A DNA stretch of 64,000 nucleotides from Pelagomonas calceolata (lineage: Eukaryota; Sar; Pelagophyceae; Pelagomonadales; Pelagomonadaceae), in the NCBI GenBank assembly GCA_918797485.1, contig CAKKNE010000002.1, forward strand, positions 4,058,501-4,122,500. Reading direction: 5' to 3'. Numbering within the stretch: position 1 is the first letter of the stretch; each line of letters opens with the position of its first letter. Position numbers and translations under genes: made by a program. Below, piece by piece: positions 9,001 to 17,859 of the stretch. The notes below the pieces were generated by a model. The model did no database searches and was not told where the DNA came from. It saw only the letters and a program-made list of their open reading frames with translations.

Positions 9001-10934
9001 GCCGCGAGGTCGCGAAGCATCTGGCCGGACACGTAGGCGTCGCTTTCGCCCTTGGACTCCGCCCGGTCCGCGAGAGCTTCGCAATGCCGCCTAAAGTCTT
9101 TGGCCTCGTCCGGCCGCACGAGGTCCCACAGCAGCAGCAGATCGGAGATGGTCTCGCGCAGCCGCGACCGCTGCTCGAGGTCGAGGCACGACTCGTCGAG
9201 CGGCGCCTCCAGTAGATCGAAGGGCAGGGCCAAAAGCAAGTTCAAGGAAACACGCCTCTCTGTCCGCTCGCCCAGTAGGACCGCCTGTCTTCCCCGCGTG
9301 GCGGCGGCCTGACACAACACGCTCAGACAGAACGCGGCGACGTGCGGCTGGCCGCGCGTGCGCGATTCCCGATTGGGCATCGCGAGCTGCCGCCGCACGT
9401 TCTCGACGACTTCCAGCGCCTTGCGGGCCACGGTCGTTTCGTCGCCGTCGCCCTGGATGCTCGCCTGTAATTTCTGCAGCTCCGGCACCCGCCGGAGCGT
9501 GAGGAACGAGGCCACCCCCAACCGGCTCGCGAAAATCTCGGCTTGTTTCCGCGCAGCGCCGTCGACGCCCAGCACACACGTAAAGATCGGCGCGTTGGCC
9601 GCCCTGAAGTAGCTTTCGATTTCCATGACGCAGTCGATGGCGCGCGCCGCGTCGGCGCGGTCGAGCCGGCCCGCCGCCTCGAACAGACCCAGCGCGTGCA
9701 GAAATTCCAGACACGTGTGCGCGGTCGCGAGAGTTTGACCCGCGTTAATATCGTCCTTGCGCGCCTTGTAGAGGCGGCTGCGCACCTCGAGCGCGCGCCA
9801 GGTTGATTTGGGGGCGTACAGCTCCTCGCCGGCCTCGAGGCGCCGCATGCACGCCGCCGCCATCGCGGCCACCGCGAGGTAGGACCCGTTTTCTGGGTGG
9901 TCTTGGAACAGGTTGCCGGAAGTCTCTACGACGAGGCGCTCCGGGTGAGCCACCTCGAGCTCATCGCCTGGGACCATCTGAGCGGCCGGCGCGCCGTCGA
10001 CGGCGACGGCGACGTCGTCCATGTCCATGCTTTCTATCGCTTGCTGGACAACGGCGTCGCGGAGCTGCGGGGACATCATGCCGTGCAGCACAAGGGGCGC
10101 GGAGACGGTCCGCAGCGCCCACTCGGCCCACATGCGCGGCGTCCGCGGCACCGGCCACTCGCGCACGGCGATGGCCTCGATGCGGCCGCCCGCCCACGCG
10201 ATGTCGACGATCGTCGTCTTCAAGCCTCGCCGCGCGAGCTGGTCGTCCGCGCGGCGCACGAGCACGAGCGGCGGTATCCGCGCGCCTTGGAGGGCTTCGG
10301 CGGCCGGGACCGTGGGGTCGAGGTCAATCGAGATCCCGCACCAGGGCGCTTTGGCCTCCACGAGCTGGTGGGAGACCTCGGTGATGGCAACGTCGTCGTT
10401 GACGAGCGCCAGGCTCGCGCTCACGCCGCGCGCCCACTCCTCTCGGGGGCATTCGCACACCGCGGCTGCGGCGTCGCCGAGTGATCGGTCCCCCAACCGA
10501 TGGATGTTCAAAGCGCGCGACCCGACGTAGCCGCGTGCGTCGCCGACCACGAGGACCATGTCCGCTCGGGCGCCGCCGCCGGCCATGGCAATCAGCATTA
10601 CAGTGGCGTCGGGGGTCTCTCCGGGCGTGAGTAGGGTGTCCCCCGCGGTGAGCCGCTTTCCCACGTCGGGTCGGTGGAACTGGGCGTCGGGGAGGCGCAG
10701 GCCCTGGAGGATGTCCGGCAGGCCCAGATCGGTCTGAGTCTGCTGCCGGTTCCGGTTGATCAGCACCTCCTGCACCAGCTTTAGCACCGGCTTGCTCTGG
10801 AGCTCCTCACGAAGTATGTTCACTCTGAACGCGTGCTGGGCGACCCCCTCCTGGTCGGCCACCTGAAAGAGGACGCCGACCTCGCCCGGCTCGGCCGGCT
10901 TGCCCGGCGAGTCCGGCTTGTCCGGCGGCGGCAT
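6048..10934 (-). CDS. Large USP-like ubiquitin hydrolase (peptidase C19 type) with UIM-like and GWGAVD repeats
   Basis: A 1628-residue protein. The C-terminal 330 residues resemble divergent plant-type ubiquitin hydrolase-related proteins. The Cys box is NLKDVKPRANCALEAL (Cys1311), and the His box is RGNHYTSFV (His1573) followed by WEWHD. A CxxC ... CxxC pair (CSKCGK, CDACHA) lies between them as in USP zinc sub-domains. The middle is disordered: Ser/Asp runs near residue 800, an Ala/Glu coiled coil with a UIM-like segment (ELERALAASRAS), then four copies of GWGAVD at about residues 1133, 1190, 1258 and 1294 separated by Pro-rich linkers. The N-terminal 650 residues are helical and unrecognised. 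Activity on ubiquitin is inferred from the Cys and His boxes only. Confidence 0.7.
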   Translation of the reverse strand: MPPPDKPDSPGKPAEPGEVGVLFQVADQEGVAQHAFRVNILREELQSKPVLKLVQEVLINRNRQQTQTDLGLPDILQGLRLPDAQFHRPDVGKRLTAGDTLLTPGETPDATVMLIAMAGGGARADMVLVVGDARGYVGSRALNIHRLGDRSLGDAAAAVCECPREEWARGVSASLALVNDDVAITEVSHQLVEAKAPWCGISIDLDPTVPAAEALQGARIPPLVLVRRADDQLARRGLKTTIVDIAWAGGRIEAIAVREWPVPRTPRMWAEWALRTVSAPLVLHGMMSPQLRDAVVQQAIESMDMDDVAVAVDGAPAAQMVPGDELEVAHPERLVVETSGNLFQDHPENGSYLAVAAMAAACMRRLEAGEELYAPKSTWRALEVRSRLYKARKDDINAGQTLATAHTCLEFLHALGLFEAAGRLDRADAARAIDCVMEIESYFRAANAPIFTCVLGVDGAARKQAEIFASRLGVASFLTLRRVPELQKLQASIQGDGDETTVARKALEVVENVRRQLAMPNRESRTRGQPHVAAFCLSVLCQAAATRGRQAVLLGERTERRVSLNLLLALPFDLLEAPLDESCLDLEQRSRLRETISDLLLLWDLVRPDEAKDFRRHCEALADRAESKGESDAYVSGQMLRDLAAKLRGDRASKRAGAQRKLLLRKYEPGAVYSNLIVRDPPAGLRALLARFRVAPRLRDARPSPPKAPKPAAPSTSWSDDEATPTTPATVYGTPASTPRGDAAQPKEKKLGAKAAKKKRQKERKKAAALRAAAARAAAPEIPERGAAPPADSDDESSSSSSSSDGERFFDARSPEPEVASRELPPPPIVEAPAEAPAEDGWAAVPAKKKREKRPAASAEARRIGALARDVELDAEETAALAGLGAERQRQILAHKDAPRHVLRRLIKEQLAQPPRDYDLEEELAAALAARGVTGATVDQLRCLDGATQRVVAKRVRKSNSKVDIPFTYVSTLVTHELEKQRPAQPPAPAPAPAARPARAPAPPPPDPAPEPAAAFARPARPSEEAAELERALAASRASAEAEAERAAAERRRLAAEAERERQAAEAAEARRLEEETAAAAARRAAEEARLANDAELARALQAIEDAETAPKPPASPPWTPARPPPVPRGWGAVDAHLPPPAPPSPPVRSPPRSPPVRLPPRSPPVAPPATPPSPPAPAPAPAPRGWGAVDSKLPSAVLPATSAPPPSPPPAPRSPPPSPPPAAPAAPPSAPTSPPASPVVAPPAAPPPPTPPRGWGAVDANLPPGSPPPQSLALGPLPSAAPPPPKRQGWGAVDEGIPRNLKDVKPRANCALEALATALRSAKSFRRAFDSADAKDAAPKALRRALDALPPLDQSGNALLRRTTKKRQYDQAIDDLRAALAEREGGDPDIRQELATGGAHLDVAEVLGELVEALTADASTKSAASTLTSVGRITQAPCSKCGKSNSDAVDEQVLEYARSAPATKLKQARVAYKRGAHLAPVYLLAHAHTAKSCDACHAPKACAVSQTLSRCASTLILGITWTGIDRSRGDVLSVMDLALMGGVRDAAKCFDDKAKKAGKRDLVALIMFRGNHYTSFVRKGRDWNKGWEWHDRGSVHQLGGWEDVKARAEPSDGKGAMLPYLLVYDIF

Positions 10935-11181
10935 CGGTTTCGCGTGTCAGTTTCGTGCAGCGCGGCGTATAGAGTGATCTCTAATCGTTCGTGCCGCGCC
11001 TTGCGCTGGCTGCTACAGCGATTGCAGCCCTCTTTGTGGTGCGCAGTGCTCGCAGCGTTGGCGGCCCAACGGCTCGCCTGATGCAGCGCAGTGAGTGCAG
11101 TAGTGCGTAACCGCTCGTAATAAGCGCACGCAGACGGCGCTCGCAGGCTTGCTTAGCTGAAAAGAGAGGCGGGCGAGTTAG

Positions 11182-11205
11182 GCTAGCGACCAGTAAGACA
11201 CTAGC
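11182..11205. promoter_or_regulatory. Promoter palindrome copy 2 (divergent intergenic 10935-11394)
   Basis: Perfect outer arms GCTAGCG and CACTAGC with a GTAAGACACTAG core on the plus strand. It sits between the USP-like gene (248 bp) and VPS29 (190 bp). The rest of the intergenic is GCAGCGC-rich and otherwise featureless. Confidence 0.65.
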
Positions 11206-11394
11206 CGGCGCTTTTTCTCCGCGCGGGCCAAACTCTGCGGTTTGGAGCAGAGCAGCTCTCGACCCAAAGGACTGCACCTCTAATCACGCGCGTCCATCCT
11301 TGCCAGCGCGCAGCGCAGCGCGCATCGCATTTGTGGTGCTCCCAGCACAGCTCTCTCAGTCCGGTCACTCCAGTGATCGCGCAGCGGAGCAGCC

Positions 11395-11967
11395 ATGGCA
11401 AAAGACTTCGGCGAGCTCGCCCTCGTTTTAGGAGATGCGCACGTGCCCGGCCGCGCGCCGAAAATTCCCGCGAAACTGAAACGCATGCTCGTGCCGAACA
11501 AGATGCAGCACGTTTTGTGTACGGGCAACATGGGGTCGCGCGAGCTCTATGATGAGTTAAGGGCGCTGGCGCCGACGCAACATTTTGTGTGTGGAGATGA
11601 CGACGATGATGCGGACTTCCCGGAGGAGACGATTACACAGATAGGTGATGTGAAAGTAGGCGTCGTCCACGGCCACGACGTCCAGCCCTGGGGCGACGCG
11701 AAGGCGCTGGAAGCGCGGAGGAGGCGGTTGGACGTCGACGTATTGATCTCGGGCCACACGCATCGAGCCGAAGTGCGGGAGGAGGGCGATTACTTATACC
11801 TCAACCCCGGGACGATCACGGGCGCTTATGCACCTGCTTCTCCAGACATCGTGCCGTCCTTCATCCTGCTGGCGGTCCAGGGGCCGAAGGTCGTCGTCTA
11901 CCTCTACGAGCTGCATGGCGACTCGGTCGATGTCTCAAAGTCCGAGTTCACGGCGCAGCCTAAGTAG
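11395..11967 (+). CDS. VPS29: VPS29, retromer subunit
   Basis: A 190-residue protein of the typical VPS29 length. It has the metallophosphoesterase-like fold signature (LVLGDAHVPGR at 10-20, VLCTGNMGS, FVCGDDD, VVHGHD, LISGHTHRAE, LNPGTITG). VPS29 joins VPS35 and VPS26 in retromer for endosome-to-Golgi recycling and is normally catalytically inert. The His-to-Asn type changes at the usual nuclease positions (GNMG for GNHD) fit that. The first ATG gives the canonical N-terminus. Confidence 0.97.
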   Translation: MAKDFGELALVLGDAHVPGRAPKIPAKLKRMLVPNKMQHVLCTGNMGSRELYDELRALAPTQHFVCGDDDDDADFPEETITQIGDVKVGVVHGHDVQPWGDAKALEARRRRLDVDVLISGHTHRAEVREEGDYLYLNPGTITGAYAPASPDIVPSFILLAVQGPKVVVYLYELHGDSVDVSKSEFTAQPK

Positions 11968-11998
11968 TATACACACACAACACGTTAGTCGCAGGACC

Positions 11999-14347
11999 CT
12001 ACAAGATCCCGTTGCAGCACGTCTGGTAGCCGTCGTAGGCCCGCGTGCGCCAGTGCATCGACGCCTCCCGAATTAACGAGTTCATGAACGCCCGGCACTG
12101 TCTCTCGGATAACTCCGGCCGGAACCTTCGCTTCAGGCCGTCCAACGCTTCGCGCGCCCTCCCATCGAAGCAGGGCAGGTGGTCGCACCCCGCGGCCGCC
12201 ATTTCGGCCAGCAACAACAGTTTGTCCGAATTCCTTCGCAGACAGACGAAGGTTCTATGACATAAATCCCGGAACAGCGGCAACAAATCGTGCCCTAAGA
12301 CCTCGAGAAAGTCGCGCGTGAGCTTGAAGGGCGCCGCTTCGAAACCCATGTTTCCTCCTGGCGACGAGGCTAACAAATAACCATAGTCCACATGGGCCAC
12401 GGCGCCCGACGCATGTAGCAAGATGTTGCCGTTGTGCCTATCTTTGAGCTGCAGTAAGTAGGACACGACACAAGCTGGAGCCAAGGACTCGACGAAGACC
12501 TTCCGGGCTTTTTGCAATGCTTTTTGCGTCGTAAACCGCCTCCGGAATAAATCCAATAAACCGCTATATGCCAGATCATGCTTCCGCAACGCATCCAACG
12601 ACACCGTATCCGGCAGGGCCTCGATCAAGCCGCTGTCGGGCCCCGTCGCGACGACGTCGTAGGCCGGCAAGCGCACGGGCACCTTTTCGTTGTCCAGCGT
12701 CAGCGCGCAGGCTTTTATGAGTTGCGAGGCGAACTGCTCCTGGCGCAGGTCGTCCCTAGCTTTCACGATGATGGGCACCAAGGCGTGGTTCCGCGCGTGG
12801 AGTAATCGAGAGCGCGTCTCGCTCCAGCGCTCCCGAAACACGACGGGAGGCTTCTGGGGCGGCAGCTCCGCCGCGACGCGCGGCGCGAGGGGCTCGCCAT
12901 GTTGTATGGGAGAGGGCGGCCGTCTGGGCGGCGGCGACGAGGGGCCGAACGTCCCGAAGAAGTCCTCGGGCGGTGCCTTCCATTGCCCGAGGGCTTCGTC
13001 CTCGCGCAGCGCGTTCTTTATCAATTCCGCGGGGGAATGGGAATTGAACGCCGGGGAAGGGCTTCGTTCCGACGGAGGAGCTTCGCTGACGACCTCCACC
13101 ACACATAAGTAGGGGCACCGGTCTCTGGTCGAAAACGCCCTCGCCTCCCCGAAGTGGACGCGCACGACTCTCCTCGAGAAGCCCCCCACGGCCAGCTCCG
13201 CGTCGCTCAGATCGCCGCTCGTGACGCGATGGTCGAGACTCCTCAAGTTACTTTCAAGGAAGGCCTGGCGCTCGTCTCGATCGACGTCGCATAACTCTGA
13301 ACTGATTGTTGTGAGCGCGTCCGCGAGCGTCAGCGTCCGAGCAAAGGCCTGGGTGGCTTGGGCCACGTCCGCACTTAAAGCGGCGACGGCCGCCTCGCCC
13401 GCTGCCGTCAGGTTCAGGCCCGGCGACAGATCTGACGAATCCGCGAAGGCCCTCAAATAAAACGCGACGCGATGCGCAAAGGCTAAATCAGACGCGCACA
13501 GGTCGAGTAACAAGTCGCGCATCCTGTCGCCGTCCCGGTAGGCGCCGAACAAGACAAAAGTACTGAGCTGGAGCGCGTAGAACAGCAACGCGGTTCGATC
13601 GTTCATGAGGGCCGTTCTTAATTGATCGACGACGTCCTCGTGGGCGAACAACCTTAGTAGTAGTGAGAAAGCGTCGTCTTGGGTCGGCGACGGCGCCCTT
13701 TGGTTCACGCTCATGATCGTGTCCAGTTGGGACCGCCAGTAGTTCTTGACGGACTCAGAGCGCGCCAAAAACCGCTGCGCCAGGTCGGGCTGCGCCTCGA
13801 CGTCGATCAAGGACGTCGCTTCGCCGTGCGTCGAGAGCATTCTTCTCAATGCATCTTGCGTCGCCTGGAGGGTTTCCGAGGCCATGAGGAAGATGTCGCG
13901 TTCGACGGGCGGCCGCGTCTGCAGGAACGACCAGCTGTACCGGTAGAACGTCGCGGCGATCAAACCGAGCACGACGAGCACGAAACGGTGGAGCTGGATG
14001 GCCGGCGTCGCTGCTGATGTCTTCGCGAGCGCGGCGAGGACGGCTATCACTAAACAGGCCAGCGCGTGCGCGGCGTAGCACCGTTCGAGCGTCGCTCTTC
14101 GCAACTCGGCGCCGCGTCTGGACGCGGCGAGCCAGGCGTGGAACAGTCCTCGAAGCCCGGCCAAGCACGCGACCGCCACGAATAAAGGTCGGGCCTCCGG
14201 CCGCCGTTCCGGATTGCGGAACGCGACGCGGGCGTCGCCGAACCACTGCGGCCGCACGCAGTAGAGCGTTATCGACGCCGCGTCGACGGTGAGCGCGGTG
14301 ACGGCGGCGACGGAGCCCCAGCGCGGGCGGCCGAGGCGCGAGTACAT
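11999..14347 (-). CDS. Phosphatidylinositol 4-kinase, type III beta-like, with N-terminal membrane segments
   Basis: A 782-residue protein. The C-terminal 270 residues are a PI3/PI4-kinase domain. The ATP-binding Lys sits in VPIIVKARDDLRQEQ (about 525-540), the catalytic loop is KDRHNGNILL (about 635), and the metal motif is HVDYGYLL (about 652), with DYG where most kinases have DFG. This best fits PI4KB, which makes PI4P on Golgi membranes. Unusually, residues 10-150 hold three or four hydrophobic helices (LFVAVACLAGLRGLFHAWL, CLVIAVLAALA, FVLVVLGLIAATFY), so the enzyme may be an integral membrane protein. A helical middle region (200-400) would cover the lipid-kinase accessory part. Confidence 0.9.
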   Translation of the reverse strand: MYSRLGRPRWGSVAAVTALTVDAASITLYCVRPQWFGDARVAFRNPERRPEARPLFVAVACLAGLRGLFHAWLAASRRGAELRRATLERCYAAHALACLVIAVLAALAKTSAATPAIQLHRFVLVVLGLIAATFYRYSWSFLQTRPPVERDIFLMASETLQATQDALRRMLSTHGEATSLIDVEAQPDLAQRFLARSESVKNYWRSQLDTIMSVNQRAPSPTQDDAFSLLLRLFAHEDVVDQLRTALMNDRTALLFYALQLSTFVLFGAYRDGDRMRDLLLDLCASDLAFAHRVAFYLRAFADSSDLSPGLNLTAAGEAAVAALSADVAQATQAFARTLTLADALTTISSELCDVDRDERQAFLESNLRSLDHRVTSGDLSDAELAVGGFSRRVVRVHFGEARAFSTRDRCPYLCVVEVVSEAPPSERSPSPAFNSHSPAELIKNALREDEALGQWKAPPEDFFGTFGPSSPPPRRPPSPIQHGEPLAPRVAAELPPQKPPVVFRERWSETRSRLLHARNHALVPIIVKARDDLRQEQFASQLIKACALTLDNEKVPVRLPAYDVVATGPDSGLIEALPDTVSLDALRKHDLAYSGLLDLFRRRFTTQKALQKARKVFVESLAPACVVSYLLQLKDRHNGNILLHASGAVAHVDYGYLLASSPGGNMGFEAAPFKLTRDFLEVLGHDLLPLFRDLCHRTFVCLRRNSDKLLLLAEMAAAGCDHLPCFDGRAREALDGLKRRFRPELSERQCRAFMNSLIREASMHWRTRAYDGYQTCCNGIL

Positions 14348-14590
14348 CGTTCTTTTTTGCGTTTTTTTAGCTACAGCGCTGCTTTTTTTGCAGTCTTACT
14401 ACGCACTACGCGTCTTGATGCGACACAAGCTGCGTGGCTGCGCTATGAGATCGCTGCGGTGCCCGCACCAATGCCCCTTAGCGCTGTCCCGGCGGCGGAT
14501 GGCAAAAATACAGATCCACCGCGGCGTTTTCAAGCCGGTTCGGCTGCACTGGAGCGCGCACGGCTGCCGATTCCCCTGTCGGCTTGATTT

Positions 14591-14610
14591 GCTAGTGTCT
14601 TACCGCTAGC
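14591..14610. promoter_or_regulatory. Promoter palindrome copy 3, shortened
   Basis: The two arms GCTAGTGTCTTAC and CGCTAGC are directly joined (20 bp). Position between PI4K (244 bp) and the secreted Cys-rich gene (90 bp). Flanked by TTTGC and GCAAA, which lengthens the palindrome. Confidence 0.65.
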
Positions 14611-14699
14611 GCAAAACGGCTCCAAACGTGCCAGCGCTAGAGCTATGCCTGGCTGCCTCCGCGTGGTACATTGAAGGGAGGGCAGCCCCACGACGCGCC

Positions 14700-15719
14700 A
14701 TGCGCGGCCCCACGGTTTACCTCCTCCTGGCCACCGTAAGATCAGAGGACTGGGTCCAAAAAACCACTGACAATATAGAACGAGCCTGGCCCTCGGCCCT
14801 CGACCGGAGACTTAGTACAGGAGGCGCCTGCGACGCCGACGCCGCCCTCACGACCTTCCAGAAGTGCCTGAAGGCGCAGTGCCCGACGATCATCGACAGT
14901 AAAGCGGCGACGCTTTACGTGTTTCCAGCACAAAATGACACCGCGACCACCTGCCAAGAAGCGAGAGAACTCCCTGCTTTCAGAGACGCCTGCTGCGCGT
15001 CGCAGCTCATCGAGTACGCCTGCGGGCACCACCGATCTTATGTGGGGGAGGGCGCGAAGGGCTACCAGCAGGCCAAGGCCATGGCCATCCAGCAAAGGAA
15101 CTCGCTGAAGTGGGTCGAGGGGGAAGATTATGACGATAGTGGCTGTCGGGACGCGTGGCGGGCCGTCGTGGAATGTGTCTGGCACAACGGTGTAACGAAT
15201 AAGGGCCTCGACTGCGACATGACGTGCCCCGAGCCGAGGACGCCCGCGCCATCCATGGCGCCGTCTTCCACAAACCAAATCTACCCCACGAAGATGCCCA
15301 CGATGCCCGAAAGTCACCTGGAAAAGTGCCCCTGCTCCAGCGACTGGGGCTGGGACCGCAAATCCCTCGGGAACGGCTGGGCCGACGGCAGCGGCAAGCC
15401 TGGTAGTCATGAGGGCGGCGCCGACCCGAACGACCCGGACCACTGGCGCTGCCGCCACGCGCTCGGCGGCGGGCCGGGCGGTTCTGGGAGGCGCGGCGGG
15501 CCGCGGCCCAAATCCGAGGGCCAGGAGGGCACGAAGAAGGCCAAGGGCCGCTACAACGGCCACCGGGGCGAGTGCGGGCCGCGCCTGCCCGACGAGGGCC
15601 GGGCCGCCGGCGGGCCGCGGTCCGCGAACGCGGACCTGTACCCGCCGTGCGCCGTGAATGCCGCGCTCCCGTCCGCGCCGGGGGTCGCGCTGCTCCTGTT
15701 CGCGGCGTTCGTCGCGTAA
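14700..15719 (+). CDS. Secreted or GPI-anchored Cys-rich protein
   Basis: From the ATG at 14700 the product is 339 residues and begins MRGPTVYLLLATVRS, a plausible signal peptide; an upstream in-frame ATG at 14628 would bury it. The first 200 residues carry about 12 Cys in patterns such as CDAD ... CLKAQC ... ACCASQLIEYACG ... CRDAWRAVVECVW, likely disulfide-bonded. A Pro/Ser/Thr linker (PAPSMAPSS ... YPTKMPTMPES) leads to a Gly/Arg-rich segment. The last residues (APGVALLLFAAFVA) are hydrophobic, as in GPI-anchor signals. No family recognised; a surface or wall protein is inferred. Confidence 0.65.
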   Translation: MRGPTVYLLLATVRSEDWVQKTTDNIERAWPSALDRRLSTGGACDADAALTTFQKCLKAQCPTIIDSKAATLYVFPAQNDTATTCQEARELPAFRDACCASQLIEYACGHHRSYVGEGAKGYQQAKAMAIQQRNSLKWVEGEDYDDSGCRDAWRAVVECVWHNGVTNKGLDCDMTCPEPRTPAPSMAPSSTNQIYPTKMPTMPESHLEKCPCSSDWGWDRKSLGNGWADGSGKPGSHEGGADPNDPDHWRCRHALGGGPGGSGRRGGPRPKSEGQEGTKKAKGRYNGHRGECGPRLPDEGRAAGGPRSANADLYPPCAVNAALPSAPGVALLLFAAFVA

Positions 15720-15756
15720 GATTGCTTGTGTACTCGTGGGTTCGCGTCGGTGGATC

Positions 15757-15812
15757 TGTCGTCAACTGGTGTTCGATGTTACGGTGCTAGGACTAGTGTC
15801 GTCAACTGGTGT
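15757..15812. repeat. 16-bp direct repeat flanking the 3' boundary motif
   Basis: TGTCGTCAACTGGTGT occurs at 15757-15772 and again at 15797-15812, with the boundary motif TGTTACGGTGCTAG between. Forty bases separate the two starts. It looks like a local duplication. Confidence 0.7.
15777..15798 (+). terminator. 3' boundary motif copy 1
   Basis: TGTTACGGTGCTAG followed by GACTAGTG, 58 bp after the stop codon of the Cys-rich gene. The same 22 bases recur, inverted, at 37999-38020. A role in 3' end formation or insulation is inferred from position only. Confidence 0.4.
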
Positions 15813-15928
15813 CGCCTGGCTCAGCGGTTTATGCGCGGGCTTCGTGCCCGGACTCTTAGAGGTCTGTTCCTAGTAAATCCATCCCCAAGGTGCTCCCAAA
15901 ACCGAGTAACAACTACGTTATTTTTCGC

Positions 15929-15952
15929 GCTAGTATCTTACAGACCGCTAGC
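15929..15952. promoter_or_regulatory. Promoter palindrome copy 4 (upstream of CDPK)
   Basis: GCTAGTATCTTACAG then ACCGCTAGC, with GCGC outside each arm. It lies 313 bp upstream of the CDPK ATG and 130 bp after boundary motif copy 1. The remainder of 15953-16264 shows no other feature. Confidence 0.65.
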
Positions 15953-16264
15953 GCTTTATATTTGAGCTGCAGCCGCAGGTGAAACGCGGGAGTTGAGGCG
16001 TGCGCGGCACCAAAGTGGTGCTTAGAGTAACCAACTTCTTGCTACCGAAGCCCTCCTCGCAGCGGAGGCAGAGCTCTGCGCGTGACCAGCCGCAAAGCCA
16101 TCCTTTGGTACCTAGTCCCACGGTAGCAATCACTGGCGCAGACGCTTGCCGCCGCCCGCTCGCCACGATTCGATACCACAAGACCAGTGCAGCAAAACTA
16201 CTGCACCGCGGCCGCGGCGCGCGAGCTCGCCACGATTCGCCGCTGCGAGCCGTGCGGCTGCACC

Positions 16265-17758
16265 ATGGGCGCATGCCTAGGGAAAAAGGAGAAGCCCGAG
16301 GTGCACCGGTCGCTCCGCACCCAACATAAGTCCGCGAAACAGAACATGATGCGGCAAAGAGACACTGATATCGCCCAATTCTACGACATCGACGCGACCA
16401 TTGGAAGAGGTAGTATAGGCACGGTCGCGCGAGCGAAACACAAGGAGTCGAGCAAATGGTACGCCGTGAAAACATTACAGACCTCCAAAATGTCGAAAGA
16501 CGCCCTGGAGGAGATGATGAACGAGATAGCCATTATGATGGGCCTCGATCATCCTAATATAGTGAGACCTCTGGAATTGTTTCAGAAGAAGCGGGAGATC
16601 TATTTTATCATACCTTATTGTAGCGGCGGCGATCTCTACAAAAGAGCACCTTATACCGAACATCACGCTTCTAGATACATCGCCCAGGTCTGCGACGCCG
16701 TGGCGTACATGCACAAGTTTGGGGTCGTGCATCGTGATCTGAAGTTCGAGAACGTGCTCTTCCAGTCGAAGGCTCCTGAATCGGAAGTGGTTGTCATAGA
16801 TTTTGGCTTGGCCAAAGCGAAGGTCGCACGAGACAAGCGCTTGCACGACTTTGTGGGTACGCTGTACAGTATGGCGCCGGAAGTCCTGCGAGGTAGCTAT
16901 GATGCCAAATGTGACGTCTGGAGCATTGGAGTGATATCGTACATGATGCTGGCCTCGGCCATGCCCTTCACGCGCTTTGATGATGAGGAATTACTACTAA
17001 GAGATCTCGAGGCGGAACGGTATGATATGCGAAGGCGGTGCATCCGGAAACGTAGTGAGGACGCGCGCGACTTCGTGCGATCATTGCTGAAGGCGAAGGT
17101 GAAGGAACGGCCGACCATGGCTGCGGTGCTGAAGCTGCCTTGGATCAAAGGTAAAAATCGGGACCACGAGCCTAGTCCTAACTCTGAACGGGCTTCTTTT
17201 TCAGAAACTTTATCGGAGCAGGATCTCGCTGGGAGTTTAAGGGAGTACTCGGCCACGTCCGCTATTAGGAGGGTGGGCCTCATGGTCATCGCCCATAGAA
17301 CGGAGGCCGATTCGGTAAGGACACTGAGAAAAGCTTTCAGAGCGATAGACACGGGCGGCGAGGGCTACATCACGTTTCAGGAATTGGAGGATGTCCTGGC
17401 GAAGAACGGCCACTCGTCCGAAGAAATAAAAGACATCTTTAACGCGGTCGACCACGCGAACGACCAGCGCATCTCGTACACGGAGTTTCTCGCGGCGATG
17501 CTCGACGGCCAGTCGCATCTCCAGGAGGACGCGTTGCTCGACGCCTTCGACCGCATCGATAGTGATGATTCTGGATTTATTTCATTTGAAAATCTGAGAG
17601 ATTTGCTGGGGAGGCAGTTCTCGCCCCAACTCGTGCAGCAGATGATCGCCGACGCGGACTTTAAAGAGAACGGCGTGATTGATTATGAGGAGTTCAAGCA
17701 GATGATGCTTGGTTCAAGGCCGGCGCGGAGATTGGCTGACGAGGCGGCGAGCGAGTAA
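16265..17758 (+). CDS. Calcium-dependent protein kinase (CDPK)
   Basis: From the ATG at 16265 (MGACLGKKEK, an N-myristoylation/palmitoylation signal) the protein is 497 residues; the frame is open 78 bp further up but would hide that signal. The kinase domain starts with GRGSIGTVARAKH (about 47), with HRDLKFENV (about 154), DFG (about 178) and APE (MAPEVL). An autoinhibitory junction follows, then four EF-hands: DTGGEGYITFQEL (about 360), DHANDQRISYTEF (392), DSDDSGFISFENL (430) and ADFKENGVIDYEEF (461). The fourth and second loops are less regular. CDPKs couple Ca2+ rises to Ser/Thr phosphorylation in plants and protists. Confidence 0.96.
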   Translation: MGACLGKKEKPEVHRSLRTQHKSAKQNMMRQRDTDIAQFYDIDATIGRGSIGTVARAKHKESSKWYAVKTLQTSKMSKDALEEMMNEIAIMMGLDHPNIVRPLELFQKKREIYFIIPYCSGGDLYKRAPYTEHHASRYIAQVCDAVAYMHKFGVVHRDLKFENVLFQSKAPESEVVVIDFGLAKAKVARDKRLHDFVGTLYSMAPEVLRGSYDAKCDVWSIGVISYMMLASAMPFTRFDDEELLLRDLEAERYDMRRRCIRKRSEDARDFVRSLLKAKVKERPTMAAVLKLPWIKGKNRDHEPSPNSERASFSETLSEQDLAGSLREYSATSAIRRVGLMVIAHRTEADSVRTLRKAFRAIDTGGEGYITFQELEDVLAKNGHSSEEIKDIFNAVDHANDQRISYTEFLAAMLDGQSHLQEDALLDAFDRIDSDDSGFISFENLRDLLGRQFSPQLVQQMIADADFKENGVIDYEEFKQMMLGSRPARRLADEAASE

Positions 17759-17859
17759 CGTATACTAGTGTTATTTCTACTAGCTATGATTGACGCGTCG
17801 GCTGCGCGTATGGCCAGTCCTTCTACCAAGACTCGGAGTGAATTGACCAGACAAGTATC

